DNA from: Chlorokybus atmophyticus
Taxonomy: Eukaryota; Streptophyta; Chlorokybophyceae; Chlorokybales; Chlorokybaceae
NCBI GenBank assembly: GCA_009103225.1
Contig: RHPI01000797.1
Coordinates: 1,072,461-1,136,460, forward strand
Reading direction: 5' to 3'
Length of the DNA: 64,000 nt
In this document: piece after piece, positions 12,551 through 27,519 of the stretch
Numbering within the stretch: the first letter of the stretch is position 1
Layout: the number at the start of each line of letters is the position of its first letter
Notes under the pieces: model-generated
The model's database searches: none
Told to the model about the DNA's origin: nothing
The model's input: only the letters and a program-made list of their open reading frames with translations
Translations under genes and position numbers: made by a program

Positions 12551-13196
12551 GTGGATCATGACATGCTACATGTCCTACTATACTACCGCTTGTACATGAG
12601 TGCCACACATGTGATACGCACATCAGCGACAACAAGTGTTATCACCAATACAGGTGACATTGGTACCAGCATAATTTTCAATTTTGTTTGTTTGTACCGC
12701 GTACCACATGATTGGTGTTGTAGAATGCAGTGATTGTTGTGACAGAGTGCGCTACAATGACCCTGGTTTCGGCTGGGGTACAATGCAATTGTTTGGTGGC
12801 TGATCCTCGGTGTGCTGCTTGGTGAGCTATGCTGCATGCTCGAGTGTGTTGCATCTCATGTCACCGATCAGCCAATGCAGTTGCTGCTTGAACTCGTTCG
12901 ACCGTAAAATCATCGTGAATCCGCCACAACCTGTATTGTACAATGCTGGTTACAAAAGAAAGGAATCAGATGAATATACAATGTCAATGACAGAAACTAA
13001 AGTGTAGACGAGCAAGCAGAAACGATGGAGCTCGACAGCCTACAGCAACTGCCCTGTACAACTCGGCAGTGTCTAGCTAAAAGCTGGCAGCCTATGAATA
13101 CACAAAGCTAAGCTAATGGACAATGGCTAGTTGAAGCCACCTTGACAATTGTCCGCAAAGGAAAGCCTATGGCATGCAGGTTGCAGCGCTGCACAA

Positions 13197-15679
13197 TCAC
13201 TCCTCAGCAACTGCACCAAAGCGGCGCGAGACGCGTTCTGCCCTGGTCTTCACACTGATTGCCACAGTTGCTGATCCATCACTCTGCAAGACCACAACCG
13301 GATGTCAAAGACGCAAGCTCAAGCACAGGTTGCTGCAAACAACAGTGACTGCACCTTGGCGCATGTGCCAGCCTCAGCGTCGCAGACAGGATACTCAGAT
13401 GGGCAGCAGTGCTTGTGGTCAGCGCAGCAGGTAGCCTGAAAGGTGCAGTATGTCAGATCATGCATAACACTGCTACACAGTCAAGTGCCCAACACGTTTG
13501 TAGCAGCCTACAAACAAGACATACCGATGGCATTGGGCAGCAGCCCCATGAGAAGCAATAAGACTTCACTGGCAGAAGGCAGCAGCAGCTAGTGTTCTGC
13601 AAACACAACAGAACCAGGTGTAAGCGACCATACCGGCGCAGGTAAAGCGTGCGCGCAACAGCACATGCCCTGTCCATGCGTTCCAGACCAACCACATAAG
13701 CTACACGACTAGGAACAAGTTGGAGGCAAACTGCTTGTCGTACCTCAGGGCAGAGATGAGTGCGATCACACTCCACAGGGCCCGGAGGTGGGGTAGGCTT
13801 GGGCTTGGGTGGGGCAGGGCCAGGGCCAGCCTTCTGTGTAGGGTAGGATGGCTTCATGGCTATGCCACATTGCCCGAAACCGCCATTGAGACCCATGGCC
13901 AGCTTAATGTAACCCTGCAAGGCGTGATGGTTCACAACAGCATTGCTATGTGATTACTTGAATGTTGCGAAAGAATAGACAGTTGACTGCTAATACTCAC
14001 ATGATCGCCCCAAAGTGGACCCCACGAGTTCTTGACCAGCCAATAGCCAGTGCCATTCTCAACACCGTAGCCAACCGCAAGGACACCATGGTCCAGACCG
14101 GTTCCGCAAGGGGCATCAAGGATGCCTTCCTTGTAGAATTGAAATTCACGCTCATCAGCCTCAATAGCCACGCTGACTGGCTGCATGGTCACAGCTTTCT
14201 TCAACGAACTTTCATCATTCTGCGAGGAGAGCCACCCATAAGATCCGATGCCCACGAACACATGGAGCAAGCCTATATACTGCAGGTGAACACTTATGCA
14301 ACGTATTTGGGAACAACGTACCGACGGAACATCTTCATAACCATCGATGGACACAACGTTGGCCGATTCCTGCAATATATACCAGCATACAATAAGGAAA
14401 GGCACCGCCATACAGCAGTTCAACAGGTTCATACGTGATAGGATGGCTGAGTTATGCCAAGTTCAGCTGCGTACCAACAAACGGCGGTACGACTCGGAAA
14501 ATTGTGAGACAGTTACTCATTGTCAGCTCACCTTCTTCACATTGCACTTCTCATCTTCTGCCTTGTAGGGGTAGTCTTCTTCCGTGTCGAGACCACCATT
14601 CTGGATGATGAACTCATAGGCATAATCCATGAGACCACCTCGGCAACCCATGTCAAAGCTGCGGTCACAGTCCACCAGCTCTTGCTCTGATAGCGAGACA
14701 AGGTCTCCAGTGTTGATAGCATTGATGCCCTCCACAGAACCGGTAGTAGAGAACGCCCAGCAGCTTCCTGCACCAACACAACCCATTCCTTTCAGCACAT
14801 TGGGCACGACTAATGCCTCAAATTGGTCTGATGTGATTGACTTCTACAGGAGCACAGTCAGGGTATTACCGCACTGCAGCTGATTCTTCACAGCGGTCAC
14901 TGCGCCCTTTTGGCGCCAATCCACCGAATCGGCTGCCTCAACATTGGCATGCCTGAAGCCAGGTCGCGACTGCCAAAACAGACCTGTCTTAGTACTGACA
15001 GTCACGGTGGCCAGCAGACGCAGACAACAGATGCCAATTTATTGGAACAAGTACAGAAACAGGTGAAGTATGTAGCAATGCACCGAAATTGGCACGCTGC
15101 AAGCAGCTGTTGCAGTCTATGACAGTGACTGCAACTTGCATGTGTCAACGGCATCAAAACTGCACACCAGGACAATGGAGGAACCACATAAAGGTAACGG
15201 CAAATTGTGTGCGCTGATTGCCATGTCTCAAGAAGACATTAAGAACACCCTTCTCATACAGCATGCCCAGTGTAGGAAGAAGCGCTATGCCTAACGTGCA
15301 ACGGACGCTCAGAATAGAGTCCGTGCAAGCATACCTCACGGAACGGCATGGGCTTATCACCACGGTAGCCGAGGTACTGGTCCATGAACTCGTCATGGGT
15401 CAGGTCAGCGAAGGGGTTGAGCCCTAGGGTGAACTTGTACTTGCGGGCGGTGTTGTGGCGGTTGATGAAAAGCAAATTGTCCAGGAAGACGTTGAAGCGG
15501 TGTTCCTCTTCCTCAAAGGCGTGGTAGACTTTGCCGTGCTCAATCACCCATCTGGAAAACCACGCACGCAGCAACAGCTCGTTCTCCGTGGCTTCAACAA
15601 GCGTGCTGGCTGCTGCTGTCGTGGCGAGCAGAGCGACCAGGGCCAGAAAGGCCGCCGTGGAGCGGAATTGCGCAGTCAT
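13197..15679 (-). CDS. Papain-family cysteine protease with C-terminal granulin domain (RD21-like)
   Basis: Nine exons join to 452 residues: 15335-15679, 14870-14969, 14532-14767, 14322-14369, 14001-14219, 13744-13914, 13525-13596, 13355-13435 and 13197-13283. Domains in order: a hydrophobic signal peptide (about residues 1-24), an I29 inhibitor prodomain ([15 protein letters not shown], then [13 protein letters not shown]), and the mature peptidase starting near [15 protein letters not shown]. The catalytic Cys lies in CGSCWAFS, His in [11 protein letters not shown] and Asn in KNSWG. A proline-rich linker ([11 protein letters not shown]) is followed by a granulin domain with its CC pairs (SCCCLLP, WGCCP, TCC, HCCP). 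Such enzymes enter the secretory pathway and act in vacuoles or lytic compartments; removal of the granulin domain is part of maturation in plant RD21. Its start at 15679 lies on the side of the gene-free block 15.7-18.3 kb. No catalytic residue is missing. Confidence 0.93.
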
Positions 15680-16524
15680 GGTAGCAGCGTGTAGCCTGCA
15701 GCCTCAGCTGCTGCAATTCACGGCCCCAACCCCTCAACACCCACCGCTGTCGCCACCGCCACCGCCGCCTCTCCCACCTCAGCTATATGTGCGTAGCGCC
15801 GCATCAGCCGTCCACTGTATAGTGGCACTGTTAACCAAGAACTGCCAACAAGCACCTGCAAGAACCGTTGCGCGGCCAACATTAACCAAGAACAACAGAT
15901 ATCGAGGCATTCGAGGCATTATAAGCTGCAAAAGTTTTGAGTAGACTCTGATATCCGTTTCTCGGGTACATCCAAAATGGGCAAAACTTTGCTGACACGT
16001 CGTGAAGTTCGAACTTATCTGAACAGATACTAGCTTAAGTTAGGTTTTAGTGCACGACATAACCGAGCTAGTCCAAAGATTCTAGTTGGCAACTGACGTC
16101 AGCCGCACTTGTTGGGTTATAAACTGTGATCAAGGGGCTGTATACGGCGCTTTTGTCTGACTGTCCACAAGGTCAAGTTGAAGTTGAGAAGCTCAATTGC
16201 AGTGCATTGAGATTCAGTTCTTTGGCCGTGGGCGTGTTGCCGCCGCCGTCAAACACAGTGAAAAGCGCAACGCGGCTCCGTTACGCTGCAAAGGGCGTCC
16301 GTTAGCCAACCATGAAGCGAGGCCATGCGCGTTAACTGAACTGAGCCTCAACTCACGGTGCAAAGTGAAGTGCCAAGCTCGCATTGTGAAATGTGCACTC
16401 TGCATGGCTTACGGGGACTGGCAGGCCGTAGCCCTAGGCCGTACTCCGTAGCACATGTACTAATAGCAACCTATGCCAACAAATTGATAAGTAGTCTAAT
16501 GTAGCTGTAAACTATAATATGTCT

Positions 16525-16558
16525 GCGCGCGAGAGCGAGCGAGAGCGAGAGCGAGAGC

Positions 16559-16592
<34 letters not shown>
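16525..16592. repeat. GA-rich microsatellite
   Basis: The tract begins as imperfect gcgcgagagcgagcgagag and becomes a pure (ga)n run of about 30 bp. Any open frame through it is an Arg/Glu repeat artefact. Confidence 0.95.
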
Positions 16593-16598
<6 letters not shown>

Positions 16599-17165
16599 CG
16601 GCCAACAATGTATACATGCATATGCGTATATGTATTCATCATGCAATCGTCATAAACCTCACCAAGTACTTGAAGCTAACATTGCTTGCACGAGTTACAC
16701 ATCAATATCATGCATAAGCGATTATATTTTACGATAACTTTCATCTGCTTGCAATTGAAGTTAAGGGATCGAGAAGTCCATTTTTACCATGTGATGCTGC
16801 GCATAAGCTTGAGCACAATGTGTGTTGTACAAAAATTGCAACGCTGTCAAGATGTGCTCGTACTGCAATGAACCATTGTTCAGGCGTTCGGACCGCAACA
16901 CGTACAACGCTTCATTTGATGCTCATCTATGTTTTTATACTTGTAAATGATACTGTAACAGTTATATCACATACAATCATTTAAATAACAGTAAACATGA
17001 GGTTATTGCATCAGCCACAATGAAGGTTGGTTGAGTATTGGTTTCACTGATGGTGAAAATCGTAATCATCACGCGTGTCTTGTATGCTACATAATGTATC
17101 AATCATGCATTACTGTATGGCCTCATCTCCTCTTGCAATTTGTAACTTAGAATCTGTTAGTCATA

Positions 17166-17200
17166 AAACCCTAATCCTAATTGGGATTAAGGTTAGGGTT
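17166..17200. repeat. Inverted telomere-like motif
   Basis: The segment reads aaaccctaatcc on the left and ggattaaggttagggtt on the right, around taattg. Left and right are near reverse complements of each other and resemble CCCTAA/TTAGGG telomere units facing outward from a short centre. Only about two units are present on each side, so it could be chance or a degenerate interstitial telomeric site. Confidence 0.4.
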
Positions 17201-18348
17201 GGCTTAGGTTTTGACATACGCTTTGCTCTCGCTTACGCTGCGTTGCAATCTAAGGGTCTTGCATGTATGCAATAACAACCCACTTATCTATGCTCATGTT
17301 TGCGTGCGAATTGCTGCTTGCATACTTGCATCCAACAATGAAGTTTGCTTTGCGCAGCTTCTGACAAACTGAAAATTGACACATACAGTCTGTTATGGCT
17401 TGCGTCGAACAACCTTAACAGATTAAAACACTTACTTATGAGGGTTTATTGAAGTGTTAATATACAAAGCCATATAGCTCTATTGCAATGGATTAACACC
17501 ACTTTATCATTCATGCATTAACAAATCCAAAAGTGTCGCGTACAACAACGGTATTTTAGTTCGCATACGGTGTTCCGTAACGCACCACCTATGATGTTTG
17601 CTAACCACAATAATTGCTATTGCTGTACTAACCACACTGCTGCCATTCTCATAGCCGGTTGTAGTGAATTTCACAGTCGAAGGCATTTCAAACCCTACAA
17701 GTCCGAAGGCGCCCCATTGAGTACCGTACTGCCAGGAACTATCCGACACTTTTTTTGTGACACACCATATAGGTTGAAGTTTGATGATTCCTCGCGGACT
17801 TATAGACTGCAATGGTAACGCACCATAATCAACGTGGCATTGATGGACTGCATAAAGTGACCCAGCGAGCGGGGGGGTTTTCTTTTCGACACCCACCCTG
17901 CGTTTCCTATTTGATACACTGGCGGATAGTACGTGGCAGTACGGTCGTTGCCCACAAGGCAGTTTGCTCAGTGTCCTTTGCGTTCAGGTGCGCGGGGGTG
18001 TGGCTGTGGTTGTAGGTGGCGGGCTGCACAAGCGGCAATCTCGCTCGTTTATCATGATACACTTGCATTTGTTTCGTAGGGGCTTGGGCGAGCCCGTTAT
18101 TGCTATTATATAATTGCAGTTGATTATGTTGACCTTGTAACTGTGAGCTTGAGCTGACTTACCTACACTGACTTACACCAACTTACGCACGGCACGTCAC
18201 ATAACCTATAAACTTAATGCTTGCTGTTGTGGTGTTATACATTCAACATAAAACACTATCCTACCTTATATAATACACAAAACAAAACCATTTGTCACTT
18301 CGCTTGAAGGTTATGTTAGGATATAGACTACATCATGTGAAACACACA

Positions 18349-20450
18349 CTAAAGTAAGCTTGAGCGCCTACAACTGAGGATACCCGCCACCTCATCATGC
18401 AAGATATCATAATCCAAACCTTGATAGCGCTTGGTCAACTCCTCCACGCAGCCTCTATAGAACAGAGGGGGCCACTCGACAAAAGCATCCGATGTCCATC
18501 CTGAAAAGTCAAGCAACCATAAACGCAAATGCAGATCACATCACATGGTTCTGGACAGGGGACGCGCCACACACACCTGTGCAGACGTACACCCTGTGCT
18601 ATGCTGTGATGTGTTGTGCGAACGCTACTGTGACTGATCATACATTTGAGTGTGAGTTGATTTAGTGTCAGCATTACATGTGCTCGCGAGCATAGCATGC
18701 GGTGCACACAGAGCTAGTCTCTATATTGTATCCACACCACCTTGTAAATTGAGGTATTGCCTTCGCTCACCTGAAATAATGAGCGTGGTGACAGCCTGTT
18801 GGGCAGTCCAATTGAGCAGCGCGGTGACAAACCGATCTTGAAATGTGCTGGTGAAGACCTGCAGACTATGCACACAATGACCGCTGTTATTGCAATGAAG
18901 CATGCACACATGTTTTACTGCATAAGTCACGTCAACACCACACAGAGACGTGGCAGGCAGTGCACCTTTCAAGCCGTGGAAGCGCATTGAGGGCAACAAC
19001 AAGGGGTCGCGAGCAGTCATATGCAGCGCGTGGTGGAAGTGATGAAGGGATGACAGTGCTGGTTGCATCAGCAGATGCTTCACCGCTTGAAGCAGACTCC
19101 GCAGTACTGGCAGCCCACACCAGCTGCCGCAACTGAATAGCTCCGACCAAGCTGTGTAACTCAGGTGTTTCTGGCTCGTGGATGACGTAGTCAGCTGAAA
19201 GCAAATCCAAGACGCCAGTTGATGGCGCACAAGACGAAGTTTGCTTCACACCTGCGTCAATTGAGAGCTGAGTGCAATACGAGCGTGATGAGGAGTAGAT
19301 GTGCAAGCAGTCCACAACATTGCCGTCACACAATAGCAAACATGGTGCTTATAATGCTTGCCTGTGCCAGTGAGGCAAGCGCAGTTCTCCACTACAAGCG
19401 TCTTCAACGTTGGCAAGCACGCCAATCTTTGCAAGAAGGAGTCTGTGACATTGGGGCAATGCCTCAACACCAACTCAGTGATTGTGGCCACCTTGTACAG
19501 CGCTTGTCCCAACTCATCGTCATGGAGGTCAAGCTTGGTGAGAGTCACAGCACACAACCTGCGTGCACCATGTGCACGTGTAGAACAGATCAGCAGGAGC
19601 ACGAGTATGCAATGACTTGCGACAATACCAACCACACATACTGACCAGAAATACGGCGAGCTGACAGGACCATGCTTTGAGAAGGCCGGGAGTTCAGCAA
19701 CATCTACATCATGGTGTCCCTTGTTGTCGCACGCAAGGGCTGACCACTTCAGCAACTTCGCATGCACATGGACCCCTATTTTTGGGAGGCGCCCATGCCA
19801 ACTGAGCAGCGAACGTGTCAAGTACATGAGCAGTCTCGCAGCACACTACGCATTCATGCATAGGGTACGGTTGAACGCTTGACATGCTTAGCTTAATTAC
19901 CACACGGGATGTTGGCCCCTCAGAACGCACTCATCAGCAAAACTGCACAGCTTGCCGCTGGAAGTGAATGCCGTTGTCTGCGCAGAAGCAGAAATGGTGT
20001 GTTGCCTTGTGTGGAGGCAGAGATGTGTATGAGTGTGTTTTCCCATTGCTACTTGTTCAAGCCATGTCATGGCTAACCAACTTATACAACAGCTGGCGCT
20101 ACTACTCAACCAACACTCCTACCTCGATTTGAGCTTTCAGGAAGCACACAAGTGCGTCTCTGGAAGACTCCGCCGCAGCCTCTGCTAGCAGCTTGTGGAA
20201 GCGTTTGCACACGAGAGGAAGCACAGCGTGCCGCTCTTGCACCGGAAGCCAGCTGCAGCGCAACCATGCACGTGCACAGTGAGCCAGACCAGCTCTGGCA
20301 GGGGACCGTCCCATGCATACACACATGTCACTGGCGTCGGAGCTTGCTTGCTGCTCACCTTGCCACAGCTTCTAGACAGCTGTCGGGCAGCTGGTCAAGC
20401 CGCCACCGCCGAGAGGACGCGGCCAGGCGCTGCCGCACCCGCTTCTGCAT
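18349..20450 (-). CDS. F-box and leucine-rich-repeat protein
   Basis: The protein starts at the ATG at 20450 (MQKRVRQRLAASSRRWRLDQLPD). Exon 1 (20359-20450) joins exon 2 (20123-20252) to give an F-box: LPDSCLEAVA, then WLPVQERHAVLPLVCKRFHKLL. An exon ending near 19918 follows. The next exons encode leucine-rich repeats such as LTKLDLHDDELGQ, ITELVLRHCPNVTDSFLQRL and LKTLVVENCACLTG (about 19370-19560), then LVVALNALPRLERC and AVTTLIISG. The last exon (18349 to about 18502) encodes SDAFVEWPPLFYRGCVEEL and the stop. F-box proteins link SKP1-CUL1 ubiquitin ligases to targets that the repeats bind; the target cannot be told. Several internal splice junctions are approximate. Confidence 0.75.
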
Positions 20451-21735
20451 GCCGTCGTGTAAGCCGCTAGCACACCGCAGGCAGCTGTAGCTGTAGGCAA
20501 AGCTGTGGGGTAAAAGCTACGTGCGTCCGGCTTGCATGTCCTCTAGGTGATAATTTGGTCATACGCTCTGGGAGCTTGTAGCATCGGCGTCGCTTGTCAC
20601 CTTGGCGTTCATACAGCTCTGCAGCCGGAGGCTACGCTATCTCGTGAATGCTCCTGTCAGATAAGATAACACAGACTGGATGGAACACTTGCACGGGGGA
20701 GTTGTTGTGCAGCAATGCTACACCAGTCCATAGAGCAAGCACTTGCAACTCATGCCTTTGGCACCCTTCATTCACAGCAAGCCAAAGACATGGTAATCAC
20801 TCAGCAGCGAACCCATCCACTGAAAAGTTCTGCGTGCGCCACGGCGAGCATGGTGTGGCACATCGCGCATGTGTACACAACTCTCATATTGGCAGGTTCG
20901 CAGGGAACTGCCTGGTCGCATTACACCCATCACAAACCTTGCCACTAGGCATGTCACACTGTCACGGTAAGACACAACGTGCTTGTTCGGCGGACTTGCT
21001 GCTTGCAGCGGTTGGCGAGCTTGCTGGGAGCAATAATGGCCTCAACAGTGTATGGGTTGCACAACTGGCGATGAGCTTACCAGCATCGCACAAGCAGATA
21101 TGGCTGGGCTGTTGTATTTTAGCAGATGCTAGACTTAGTTTTGAACTAGCTGAACTGATTGTACGGCATGCAACAGCTCTGTATAGCGGTATCAGTATGA
21201 TACGCACATTGTTGTGCGCGTGTGATACACATCATTTTACTACCAGTGCCGCAGCGCACCACTTAAGCTGGTCCTGCAATCCGAATTGAAGTCAGAAAGC
21301 AACACAAAACTTGCCGCTTCTCAACCTGAACAACACCAACCTGTCACACTTGCTCTTGATGCTCGGCGATGCGACCTCTGCTTGCCAAGGCATGCAGATG
21401 TGTTACCTGTAAAGTGCAAGTTGCGCCAACTCCAAAGCAAAGTCTTCTCAGCCACAAAGATTCAGCACAGTTAGCTACCTTGGGCTTAGCATGGAGCACT
21501 TGACAGCAGTCGCTTGTTGGCTTGCCTGCATGCAACACGTTTGCTCTTACAAGTGCTGCATAGGCCAGGTGAGCAACGAAGCACAAAACTCTGGCTGTAC
21601 CCGGGTGCACAAGTGTAACCTGGGTTGGCACTCATTAACAACATATAGCACTGTCTGGCGACACAACCACAGCTGCAGGTGACCTGTGATTATACAGAAC
21701 GCATGCCATGCCAGGCTGTAGCAACGTTCTTACCC
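20451..21735. other. Interval between F-box gene and mTERF-like gene
   Basis: The region lies upstream of the F-box start and should contain its promoter. A 213-codon plus-strand open frame (20648-21289) has no recognisable domain and no support from splice structure. Short exon-like stretches on the minus strand may be the distal 3' exons of the mTERF-like gene, but I could not join them. Confidence 0.4.
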
Positions 21736-23449
21736 GCATCAGCCTGCACCACGCCGAGGTCCAGGCATGCTGCATTACTGGAGTCACCAACCAACCGGCT
21801 TTTTTTATTGGCAAGTGACAGCTGGAGAGGGGAGCCTGCAGAATGATGACAAGGGTGAGATCCTAGCAACTGGCAAGCAGGCAGTCAGCAAGCAACCATT
21901 CATGCACCTGTGACAACAGAAGCAGCGATGCGAGTCCAGCACAGCCGCCACGCATAGGCACCAGCACTCTAGGGGTCCAGGTTTTTGCCTGCGACAGCAG
22001 GATGCACCTGCTGTCAACATACTGGACAATCACCATCTGGTCACGGCCACCCATGCACGCACATCTCTGCAAGCTCAACGCCAACTTACCGCACTGTACA
22101 ACATGGTCACGCCAATCAGCCATGTGAGCCCTCCATGCCAGCCCTTTGTCAACGAGAGCTGCAGTTGGCAGTCTCACAGGGTCGAAGATAGCAACTACCA
22201 ACGCCTGCACTAGATAGCTGTCATGTAGATACAATATGCCTATGATACATGCACGCATATAAAGCCTGCATCATGGGACTCACCGATGGTTGGAACACAC
22301 GAGCGCCTTCACTTGCTGCATTTCAAGACAAGTCCTTGTTGCTTCTTCCAATCTGCATGCCACTGTTGGTACCGAGGCCACCGTGTGTTCCACTCCACAT
22401 TGCCAATAGCAACAATCCTTGGCGCTCCCATATGCAACTTGAAGTGCTGCCAAAATGGTAAGCGCTCCAACGCATCACCTGCGCACAGCAACTTGCCCCA
22501 AGCCGTGGCAGGCCAGCTTTGCCGTTCATCGGGGCATGTATAATGTATGATGAAGGCCAGCTTTCGGCTCAGCAAACTGATGTTCAGTTTCAATACTCCC
22601 AAATGCGCAAGCACCGTCTTCTGCACCATATGCAGCGGCAAAGCAGCTTCCTCATGCATCAAGTCATACAACAGCTTGAACCTATGCTCCAACTCTGCCG
22701 ACGGATAGAAGAACATGGTAGGGAAAGACATCAGCGAACTGAGCAACGTGGAGTCGGATGCATTGAGCAGCCTTCCCAGAGTCCTCAGGACATCTTGCAA
22801 GTCTGCAGCTGGGTGATTGAGGATTCGCGGGAGGCGCAGCGCGAGCTTGGCAAGCTGTGGTTCAGTCAGGCCAAGCCACTCAAGAATCACGTGTATGTTC
22901 GCAGCCAGTACATCAGCAGGCCACGCCTTGAGGATGCCCGGTGCTTTGGCTAAAATGCAAGCGAAGTCAAAATCTGGAAACTCCTTTTGCAGCTGCCAGA
23001 CAAGTCACAAGCACCTCAGGGTTCCATCTTAATGTGACACAGGCCAATGGACACTGCTGTGACCAGCATTACAGCACACTACATTACATTTATCTATTAC
23101 CGATGTGCAGGCCGTAAAACTGCAAGCACAGATGTTCCGTGTCTGGAAGTCTACATGCGTGACACGACAGACATTTTGCATTGTGCGGATAGTTGCATTT
23201 TTGCAGTCACGCGCATGCATGCGATCATCTTCGCCAAAGCCCTCACCTTCACTGCAACCAAATACCTAGCGAAGGCTGATCCCAGACACAATGCTACAGC
23301 AACAAAGTACCAAGGAGCGCAACTGCATACAACCATGCTTGCTCATAATCGTAAACCATCATACGCATGCTGACCACAGCAAGTGCACCCACCATGGTTA
23401 TGCTGTCTTCTAAGGGCGCCGTCTCCATCAATGCTACGCTGGTGGGCAT
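21736..23449 (-). CDS. mTERF-family protein (3' end unresolved)
   Basis: A short first exon (23393-23449, MPTSVALMETAPLEDSITM) joins in phase to a long exon from 22992 to about 22313. This carries the mTERF helical pattern: FPDFDFACILAKAPGIL, VILEWLGLTEPQLAKLALRLPRIL and LMSFPTMFFYPSAEL, where LxxxPxIL-type motifs recur about every 35 residues. Such proteins bind nucleic acid in plastids or mitochondria and affect transcription, splicing or translation there. A further exon near 22097-22213 (VAIFDPVRLPTAALVD) ends at a GTAAGT donor. Exon-like stretches near 21920-22010 and 21736-21843 could follow, but their phases did not join cleanly, so the downstream limit is a guess. The first exon is not a strong organelle leader. 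Confidence 0.65.
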
Positions 23450-23595
23450 GCTTGACTAGGCCTGACGGTTGTTGCGAGCGGCTTTCGGTTGTTAGTCAGA
23501 CGTGCAATTCTTGCGCGTCCTAAGCGTCCAAGCCCAATGCCAATAAAAAGGCAACTTTCCTCCAGTGGTATGCAGCGACCTGTGCCGCCGGTACA

Positions 23596-23623
23596 GCCAC
23601 CACCACCACCACCACCACCACCA

Positions 23624-23654
<31 letters not shown>
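23596..23654. repeat. Trinucleotide repeat (cca)n then (ccg)n
   Basis: About twelve cca/ccac units pass directly into about eight ccg units. It would encode polyproline in one frame, but no gene is evident around it. Confidence 0.95.
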
Positions 23655-23858
23655 CTGCCTGAGCAGCGCGACCACTAGGAAAAAGGTTGGCCTCGACGCT
23701 GCTGGCTGCAGCAGGTCCCTTGAGACTTGCAGGAAATTCTCAATTTTGGAAGAGCCCAGTCAGCGTGCACGTTGCACGGTCAATGCCATCTCAATGCACA
23801 GCACATCTCAACATCAAAGCTATGATGATGGCCATTGTCAATGTTTGGGCAGCACACT

Positions 23859-23893
23859 AATGTGTGTAGTGGGCAGCACCCACTACACACATT
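23859..23893. other. Perfect short-loop palindrome
   Basis: The arms aatgtgtgtagtggg and cccactacacacatt are exact reverse complements of 15 bp, separated by the loop cagca. It is intergenic. It could form a cruciform or an RNA hairpin. Confidence 0.85.
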
Positions 23894-25392
23894 GATACCT
23901 AAGGTTTTATGGATGTGTGTAGTTCAAAGGCTTTCTGTATTCAACAACTCAGCACAAGCGAGCGCGCGCGTGCGCGCGAGTGAGCGTGTATGTGTATACA
24001 AGGGGTATGGTACTGTGTGCCTGCGTGTGCGCGTGTGGGCATGCGTGTGCGTGTGGGCGTTGTCTATGCTGGCTCTGTTGTTTTCATCTGGCACGTATGC
24101 CATTCGCATTTTTTATACAATCATCATTATACCGTGTACCAAGGGTATGCTTACACCTTGCATACATGCATGCGGTGTAAGCTGGAGACATGCTTGCTGA
24201 ACTAACTAATGACTAGCGTGCTCTCTAACATGTCTACGAGCTGTCCACTGTGCCTGACCTACGGAACTGCCAATGGAGCCCTATGGTGTATTGCCTGCAG
24301 TCATTCACAACACACAGCAGGCGCGGGGCTTACAAGTGTTGCAAGAACCTATACAACCTCGCGCCTCGCCGCCAGAACAGCAGCAGCGTTGGCATTGCAC
24401 ACTACAAGCATCACCGCCCTTCACCCCTCGCCCTTCGCCTTGCCTTGCTGCTGCTGTCCATTGCTGTGCACCTACCGACCTAACCTCCAGCCCTGTGCGC
24501 ACAGGTTTGCTTGTCTTGACACCTGCGCTTGCTCCCCTCTCCCCTCCCCTGCCTTGTTGCTCCTCACCCCGCCCTTCCGTTCGCCTCACGCACATAGTTA
24601 GTGCACTTAGCTAAGCTTGCCTTGCGCCCATGTGAATGAGTGTTCTGGCCCTTGTGACTGTGAGCTGTGCGGTGTGCTTGTATGCTCTGTCTCTGTTTGG
24701 AAAGCCTATACATGTCGGTTGCAGCGACCAGTTTGTACAGTGTGAAGACGTACTCGCCGAAAGCTGTGCACAACATAGTGTACACATGAAGTATGCTGCA
24801 TAGTGTGTGACCAGTATTGTACCTTAGCTGTCTTGCTTCCAACCCCATCAGCCTTGGATGCTAACTTCCTTTTGCAGCATGCAATGCCATGCCAGCAAAT
24901 TTGTGCACACCCCACAATCCCAGTGTTAGCGTCAGGCACTACATGTCAGGCTAGGAATTGCACACCAAGAGGGCAGCTATGCCATAGGTGGTCGCTGTGT
25001 AACGTGATCTATTCAGCTGTGTCCACACGACTTACACATGCATATGAAGTACGGGGATGCATGTGCGTGCGCAGTTGACATAAACCTAGGTACATGGACA
25101 GGCAGGAGCACTCAGTGTAGACGCTACAGTATACGGATACCATGCTAATGACAATGACAAGTGCTGGTAGCTATTGAATACGTCAGCGAGGTATAAAGCT
25201 AGATACTACAACGACAACGACAACCACATGACAAACCACTATCAGCAAGACTGATAGCGACAGAGTGCACTCCGCATTGTCACAGCTGTATCATGTTGCT
25301 ACCATATTGGCTATGTTGTATCCACACAGCACGACCGGCATTCCGAACGTGCGGCAGGCAACGCTTGACACCGAACTTTCATCACCCGACAC

Positions 25393-27519
<2,127 letters not shown>

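Larger units (their letters stand above)
10236..13196. other. Gene-poor interval between convergent genes
   Basis: The interval separates the 3' end of the PAP1-like gene from the 3' end of the granulin protease. No exon chain was recognised on either strand. It carries two copies of a dispersed repeat (about 11075-11275 and 12410-12550), a G-rich block at 11945-11989 and one unresolved base (n) at 11990, which marks a sequencing or assembly difficulty. Confidence 0.6.
15680..18348. other. Long non-coding interval upstream of the granulin protease
   Basis: The first few hundred bases should hold the protease promoter. The rest becomes AT-richer and includes a GA microsatellite (16525-16592) and an inverted telomere-like motif (17166-17200). 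A minus-strand open frame at 17507-17896 was not recognised. No credible exon chain was seen. Confidence 0.55.
23450..25392. other. Intergenic region with simple repeats and a palindrome
   Basis: No gene was recognised. The region holds a (cca)n-(ccg)n triplet tract at 23596-23654, a perfect 15-bp stem palindrome at 23859-23893 and a GT-rich stretch at 23965-24060. It lies between the mTERF-like start and the malate dehydrogenase stop. Frames at 24209-24614 are Ala/Pro/Ser-rich and overlap on both strands, as expected of biased composition. Confidence 0.5.

Noticed and set aside
17507-17896. A 129-codon minus-strand open frame as a transposon or viral remnant
   Set aside because: No recognisable domain, repeat ends or related copies in the window; it is left unannotated.
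20648-21289. A 213-codon plus-strand open frame as a gene
   Set aside because: Codon content looks random (many Cys and His), no motif is seen, and the opposite strand is open as well.
24209-24614. Overlapping Ala/Pro/Ser-rich frames as a gene
   Set aside because: Three frames on both strands are open at once, which reflects C-rich composition rather than coding.
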